Part shown: positions 61,080 to 64,000 of the stretch, piece after piece
How the letters are laid out: every line of letters begins with the position of its first letter
Numbering within the stretch: position 1 is the first letter of the stretch
Source: an uncultured Oscillospiraceae bacterium
Lineage (GTDB): Bacteria; Bacillota; Clostridia; Oscillospirales; Oscillospiraceae
Direction of reading: 5' to 3'
NCBI GenBank assembly: GCA_934567355.1
Contig: CAKTJC010000006.1
Location: 40,035 to 104,034, forward strand
DNA length: 64,000 bases
The notes under the pieces: model-generated
Told to the model about the DNA's origin: nothing
Database searches by the model: none
The model's input: the letters and a program-made list of their open reading frames with translations, nothing else
Program-made: the position numbers and the translations under genes

Positions 61080-62030
61080 TTACCGCTTCAGCCACTTTGC
61101 AAATTCCGTCTGCGAGATCTCACCGTTCTCGCATTTCTCCTTTTCGCTCTGCGCTTCCTTGCTCCAAGCCGAAAAAGTTTCCTGCGAAATTTTGCCCGCA
61201 CGAATCCATGCGAAGCGGCGTTTGTACTCGCGGCGGTAGATTTTCAACAGCTCGTCCTGCGCGTGGCTTTGCAGGTACTGCCGCATTGCGCCGACCTCCT
61301 TGCAGGTGCGCCCGCGGCTGTCGAACACGCGGCTGCAATACTCTGTGCTGCCATGAACCGTGAGCGCAAAATACCTGCCGCAGTTCTTGCAGGTGCGCAT
61401 CATGATTTTTTCCTGAACGCACTTGCGCAGGGAAAAATCGATCAGATCGTATATATTCTGCGGATAAAGCACCTCGGTAAGCTGCTTTTCACCCACAAAC
61501 TCAAACGAGATTTTCATCGGCTGAAAGTCAAATTTCTGCAAGGACGGAGCCTGCTCATACGCCTGTACCCGAATGGAAAAATCCACATCAGTGATACTTG
61601 CGTCCAGAACTGTCTGGAACAGGCGCAGAATTTGTTGCTGCATCGTCGCGAGATTGCTTGGGACGTGCGCCAGTTCTTTGTGCGGCAAAAGCCTTGTGGG
61701 ATTTTTGCAATCTGATGCTGCCTGCTTCAACCGGTCGCTCCAATCCAGCCACAGGTAGAAAAAATACGGATGCTCGTCCTTGAAATCATCCAGAAGTTCT
61801 TGTACTGGCTTCAGGCACTTTGTGTCCCGCGTCTGATAAAATTCCATCAGCGAGCGCTCCGCTTCGTGAAAGCGTGGCTCCCATGAATTGATGTCATAAT
61901 ACACAAACGACAGCAGGCTGTCCGGAAACGGGCAGTCTGCTATTTTTACGACATACTCGGCGTTTCCTTCCTTGCATTCCAGAGTCTCCGCACCGTCCAG
62001 AAGATAAAATTTGCACTGAAAATCAGACAT
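61080..62030 (-). CDS. DUF6076-like protein with zinc-ribbon
   Basis: 316 residues. The C-terminal half has CKNCGRYFALTVHGSTEYCSR and GRTCKEVGA, a Cys4-type metal site typical of DUF6076 proteins in clostridial mobile elements. The N-terminal half has no recognised motif. The function is not known. It is divergent from the RepA-like gene. Confidence in the DUF label is moderate. Confidence 0.65.
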   Translation of the reverse strand: MSDFQCKFYLLDGAETLECKEGNAEYVVKIADCPFPDSLLSFVYYDINSWEPRFHEAERSLMEFYQTRDTKCLKPVQELLDDFKDEHPYFFYLWLDWSDRLKQAASDCKNPTRLLPHKELAHVPSNLATMQQQILRLFQTVLDASITDVDFSIRVQAYEQAPSLQKFDFQPMKISFEFVGEKQLTEVLYPQNIYDLIDFSLRKCVQEKIMMRTCKNCGRYFALTVHGSTEYCSRVFDSRGRTCKEVGAMRQYLQSHAQDELLKIYRREYKRRFAWIRAGKISQETFSAWSKEAQSEKEKCENGEISQTEFAKWLKR

Positions 62031-62078
62031 GACTGCACCTCAAAATAGATTTATAGAAATCAATATTATAAATTAGTC

Positions 62079-62107
62079 TTGACAATACTTTAGAGTTATG
62101 TTAGTCT
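62079..62107 (+). promoter_or_regulatory. Promoter of the repA-like gene
   Basis: TTGACA (62079-62084) and TAGTCT (62102-62107) with 17 bases between. The motif TAGTCT or AAGTCT recurs at about 62074, 62102 and 62142, possibly as protein-binding repeats. Confidence 0.5.
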
Positions 62108-62194
62108 AAAAATAGAAAACAAATCTATTGACTAATTATAAGTCTAAACCATGAAACACAGAATGTCAATAGCAAACGGAAAGGAAGTGAAAAA

Positions 62195-63256
62195 ATGGCC
62201 AAACTGGAAACCATCAATGCGGAAGATTTGCAAAACAGGACATATGAACCGACGCATTTTCTGGTAGATGAGCTTATTCCAGAGGGCTTGCACATCCTCG
62301 CGGGCGCACCGAAGATCGGCAAGTCGTGGCTGGCTTTGTGGATTTGCTTATGCGTTGCGCAGGAGCAGCCGCTCTGGAATTTCGCAACAACGCAGGGCGA
62401 AGCGCTGTATCTCAGTCTCGAAGATTCGTTCCAGCGCATCCAGACGCGACTCTTTGACCTGACGGAAGATGCGCCGCCAACGCTGCATTTTGCAATTATG
62501 GCGGACACACTCAAGCATGGGCTGGAACAGCAGATCGAACAGTTTTTGACGGAGCATTCTGACACAAAACTCGTTGCCATTGATACGTTGCAGCGTGTCC
62601 GCAGTGCGGGCAGTGACAGCAATTTGTACGCGAATGACTATCAGGACATTGGACTTTTGAAACGGCTTGCAGACAGGCGGCACATCGCAATTTTGCTGAT
62701 TCACCACCTGCGGAAGCTGCACGATGACGATCCGATGAATATGATCTCCGGCTCGACGGGCTTAAGCGGCGCGGCAGATTCAACCTTTGTTCTCCAGAAA
62801 AGTTCTCGCCTTGCCAACATTGCCTCGCTGCATTGCACCGGTCGTGATATTCCGGATAGGACGTTAAAACTCGAATTTGGCGAGGAAGATCACATCTGGA
62901 AACTGCTTGAGGACAGCAAAACTTGCAGTGGTGCTTCTAAGATTTCAACGCTTCAACTCACAAAACTTCTCTCTGAATTGCTCCGTGCCGATCCTGAATA
63001 CCTCGGTTCACCATCGGCACTGTCCGCAAAGATCGACCCTGACAACAGCCTCGGCATCACACCCAAAAAGGTTACCCGGCTGGTACGGGAAAGCGTTGCG
63101 GCTCTAAGAGAAAACGGGGTTTTAGCAGAGACGTACCGCAGCAACGGCAAACGGTGGATTTCGCTCAAACGTGCCGATAGTGCCGATTTTCCGCCCGTGA
63201 AAACAATCGGCACGATCAACCCTGCGGGTGTGCCGAGCGCCTACACCGCGCCGTGA
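62195..63256 (+). CDS. RepA-like AAA ATPase of a mobile element
   Basis: 353 residues with a RecA-like fold. Walker A is GAPKIGKSWLAL, and the Walker B-like strand HIAILLIHHLRK follows; GSTGLSGAADSTFVL is typical of RepA/AAA_25 helicases found on plasmids and integrative elements. The C-terminal 90 residues form a probable winged-helix region. The gene has AAAGGAAG before the ATG. Next to mobC it probably belongs to a mobilisable element. Confidence 0.82.
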   Translation: MAKLETINAEDLQNRTYEPTHFLVDELIPEGLHILAGAPKIGKSWLALWICLCVAQEQPLWNFATTQGEALYLSLEDSFQRIQTRLFDLTEDAPPTLHFAIMADTLKHGLEQQIEQFLTEHSDTKLVAIDTLQRVRSAGSDSNLYANDYQDIGLLKRLADRRHIAILLIHHLRKLHDDDPMNMISGSTGLSGAADSTFVLQKSSRLANIASLHCTGRDIPDRTLKLEFGEEDHIWKLLEDSKTCSGASKISTLQLTKLLSELLRADPEYLGSPSALSAKIDPDNSLGITPKKVTRLVRESVAALRENGVLAETYRSNGKRWISLKRADSADFPPVKTIGTINPAGVPSAYTAP

Positions 63257-63328
63257 GGCGCGTGTCGCCGCTGTGTGCGGTTTTCTGCCTCGGCTGCGAG
63301 TGTGTGCGCGCCGCAACAGGAAAAGCCA

Positions 63329-63387
63329 ACGTTGCGCCAACGTGCGCAAAAAACAAAATCGCAATCCAGCAACGCGATTGCGATTTT
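63329..63387. other. Inverted repeats before mobC, possible oriT
   Basis: Two inverted repeats lie here: ACGTTG-CGC-CAACGT (63329-63343), and AAAATCGCAATC with its complement (63355-63366, 63376-63387, 9-base loop). Position directly upstream of mobC and the relaxase gene fits an origin of transfer. The region 63257-63563 holds no credible gene. A terminator for the repA-like gene is an alternative for the second hairpin. Confidence 0.45.
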
Positions 63388-63563
63388 GAGAGGAGGCGCA
63401 GCGGAATGGATGAGCTTTCGCGCTTTGCGCGGAAGCGAAGGATATGGAGCTTGTGCCGACGAAGCCAGCATCGCATTTGGCTAGTCGCCGGTCCACCGGC
63501 TCCCTGCCAAATGCCCCAAATCGGGCAGAAGCCCGTACCCACTTCAATGGAAACGGAGGAAAG

Positions 63564-63896
63564 ATGAAAAAAGACAGACAATTCAGCATTCGGATTTCAG
63601 ATCAGGATTTGGAAACGATACGCCGAAAAGCAGCACAGGCGCACATGAGCCAGAGCGATTATGTGACCGCCTGTTGTCTCGGAAAGCGGATTATGATTCT
63701 GAATGGACTCACGGAAGTCCTGCGGCAGCAAAAAGCCATCGGAAACAACCTCAACCAGCTGACCGTGCTGGCGAACATGGGCAAGGTACAGTTCACCAAT
63801 TTGGATTCTGCCGTGCAGGAAGTCTCTAAGATCAATACCGCTCTGAGGAAAATGCAGGAGGGAGGTGTGGCAAAATCGCAATCGTCCATTTCGTGA
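63564..63896 (+). CDS. mobC: MobC-like mobilisation protein
   Basis: About 110 residues. The N-terminal ribbon-helix-helix (RQFSIRISDQDLETIRRKAAQAHMSQSDYVTACCLG) and the C-terminal LNQLTVLANMGKVQ segment match MobC relaxosome proteins. GGAGG precedes the ATG. The frame overlaps the relaxase frame, and its last codons (VAKSQSSIS) read where relaxase would begin. Confidence 0.82.
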   Translation: MKKDRQFSIRISDQDLETIRRKAAQAHMSQSDYVTACCLGKRIMILNGLTEVLRQQKAIGNNLNQLTVLANMGKVQFTNLDSAVQEVSKINTALRKMQEGGVAKSQSSIS

Positions 63897-64000
63897 ACTA
63901 CAAAAAGGGTACGCAAACACGCAGCTGCATGAAAAGTGTCATGCGATATGTGTCGCAGACGAGCAAAACCCTCTGGGATGGTCAGCAGCTCGTCAGCGGC
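63875..64000 (+). CDS. Relaxase N-terminus, partial
   Basis: The frame ATC GCA ATC GTC CAT encodes IAIVHFVNYKKGTQTRSCMK and continues open to the window end (VMRYVSQTSKTLWDGQQLVSG). This is the conserved start of clostridial MobA/VirD2-type relaxases. There is no ATG; with one extra A in the AAAA run at 63872-63875 the GTG at 63867 would be the perfect start (VAKIAIVHF). The first usable in-frame start is GTG at 63893. A frameshift, sequencing error or ribosomal slip from mobC are options. Confidence 0.7.
   Translation, partial: MAIVHFVNYKKGTQTRSCMKSVMRYVSQTSKTLWDGQQLVSG

Noticed and set aside
63253..63567. Open frame of about 104 codons before mobC
   Set aside because: No family resemblance, Cys/Arg-rich composition typical of a shadow frame, and it covers the inverted repeats that suit an oriT or terminator.
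1..64000. CRISPR array or cas genes
   Set aside because: No regularly spaced direct repeats and no Cas-like proteins were found.

Overview
The window looks like chromosome of a strictly anaerobic, moderately GC-rich Bacillota, probably a gut Oscillospiraceae/Ruminococcaceae relative. The reasons are consensus TTGACA/TATAAT promoters, strong GGAGG ribosome sites, a class III (NrdD/NrdG) reductase under NrdR boxes, an [FeFe] hydrogenase, CUT1 sugar transport with a YesM/YesN-type two-component system, and clostridial-type mobilisation genes. This placement is inferred from gene families; no rRNA or other taxonomic marker is present.

Layout. 0-6.3 kb: housekeeping genes (hemW, prmA, a DUF4015-type protein, and rluD-lspA plus a membrane protein on the minus strand, then nrdR and an SdpI-like protein). 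6.3-14.8 kb: accessory genes. These are an AT-rich secreted protein, a LacI regulator with a MATE exporter, and a four-gene set (DUF6796-methyltransferase fusion, methyltransferase, GNAT, DUF6796 protein). Two large structured repeats sit here, each bracketed by a duplicated terminator hairpin. 13.9-16.4 kb: LysR and aspA. 16.6-39.3 kb: a glycan locus. It has GH38 and GH3 cytoplasmic glycosidases, a sensor kinase/AraC-type regulator, a solute-binding protein and two permeases controlled from a symmetric divergent promoter, a CBM9-like protein, a GH89-like protein, and a seven-gene catabolic operon. 39.6-41.8 kb: tdh-kbl (threonine to glycine). 41.9-51.0 kb: secreted alkylsulfatase-like and propeller proteins, a pseudo-receiver, a LytTR regulator with GHKL kinase, TetR and a DUF1254/1214 protein. 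51.3 kb: the 3' half of a tRNA-Leu gene, a probable attachment site. 51.7-61.0 kb: nrdG, a broken thyX, nrdD, a deleted trxB, truncated lysR and crp genes, and a GltD-like flavoprotein with an [FeFe] hydrogenase. 61.1-64.0 kb: DUF6076-like protein, RepA-like ATPase, MobC and the start of a relaxase.

Main biological reading. The operon at 33.2-39.3 kb (SelA/DgaE-like PLP enzyme, two RidA proteins, COG3964-type deacetylase, RraA-type aldolase, SDR dehydrogenase, lactonase) fits a non-phosphorylated oxidative route for an N-acetylated amino sugar. The steps would be oxidation, lactone opening, deacetylation, ammonia loss helped by RidA, then aldol cleavage. It lies directly downstream of a transporter and a GH89-like (alpha-N-acetylglucosaminidase-like) protein. 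The route is inference from families and order.

Two repeat families stand out. One is a MITE-like palindromic element of 146-218 bp in four copies with terminal inverted repeats and 4-bp target duplications; one copy sits in frame inside thyX, and internal arm sequences differ between copies yet stay self-complementary. The other is a multi-hairpin repeat in two copies with compensatory stem changes, each copy flanked by a duplicate of the local terminator.
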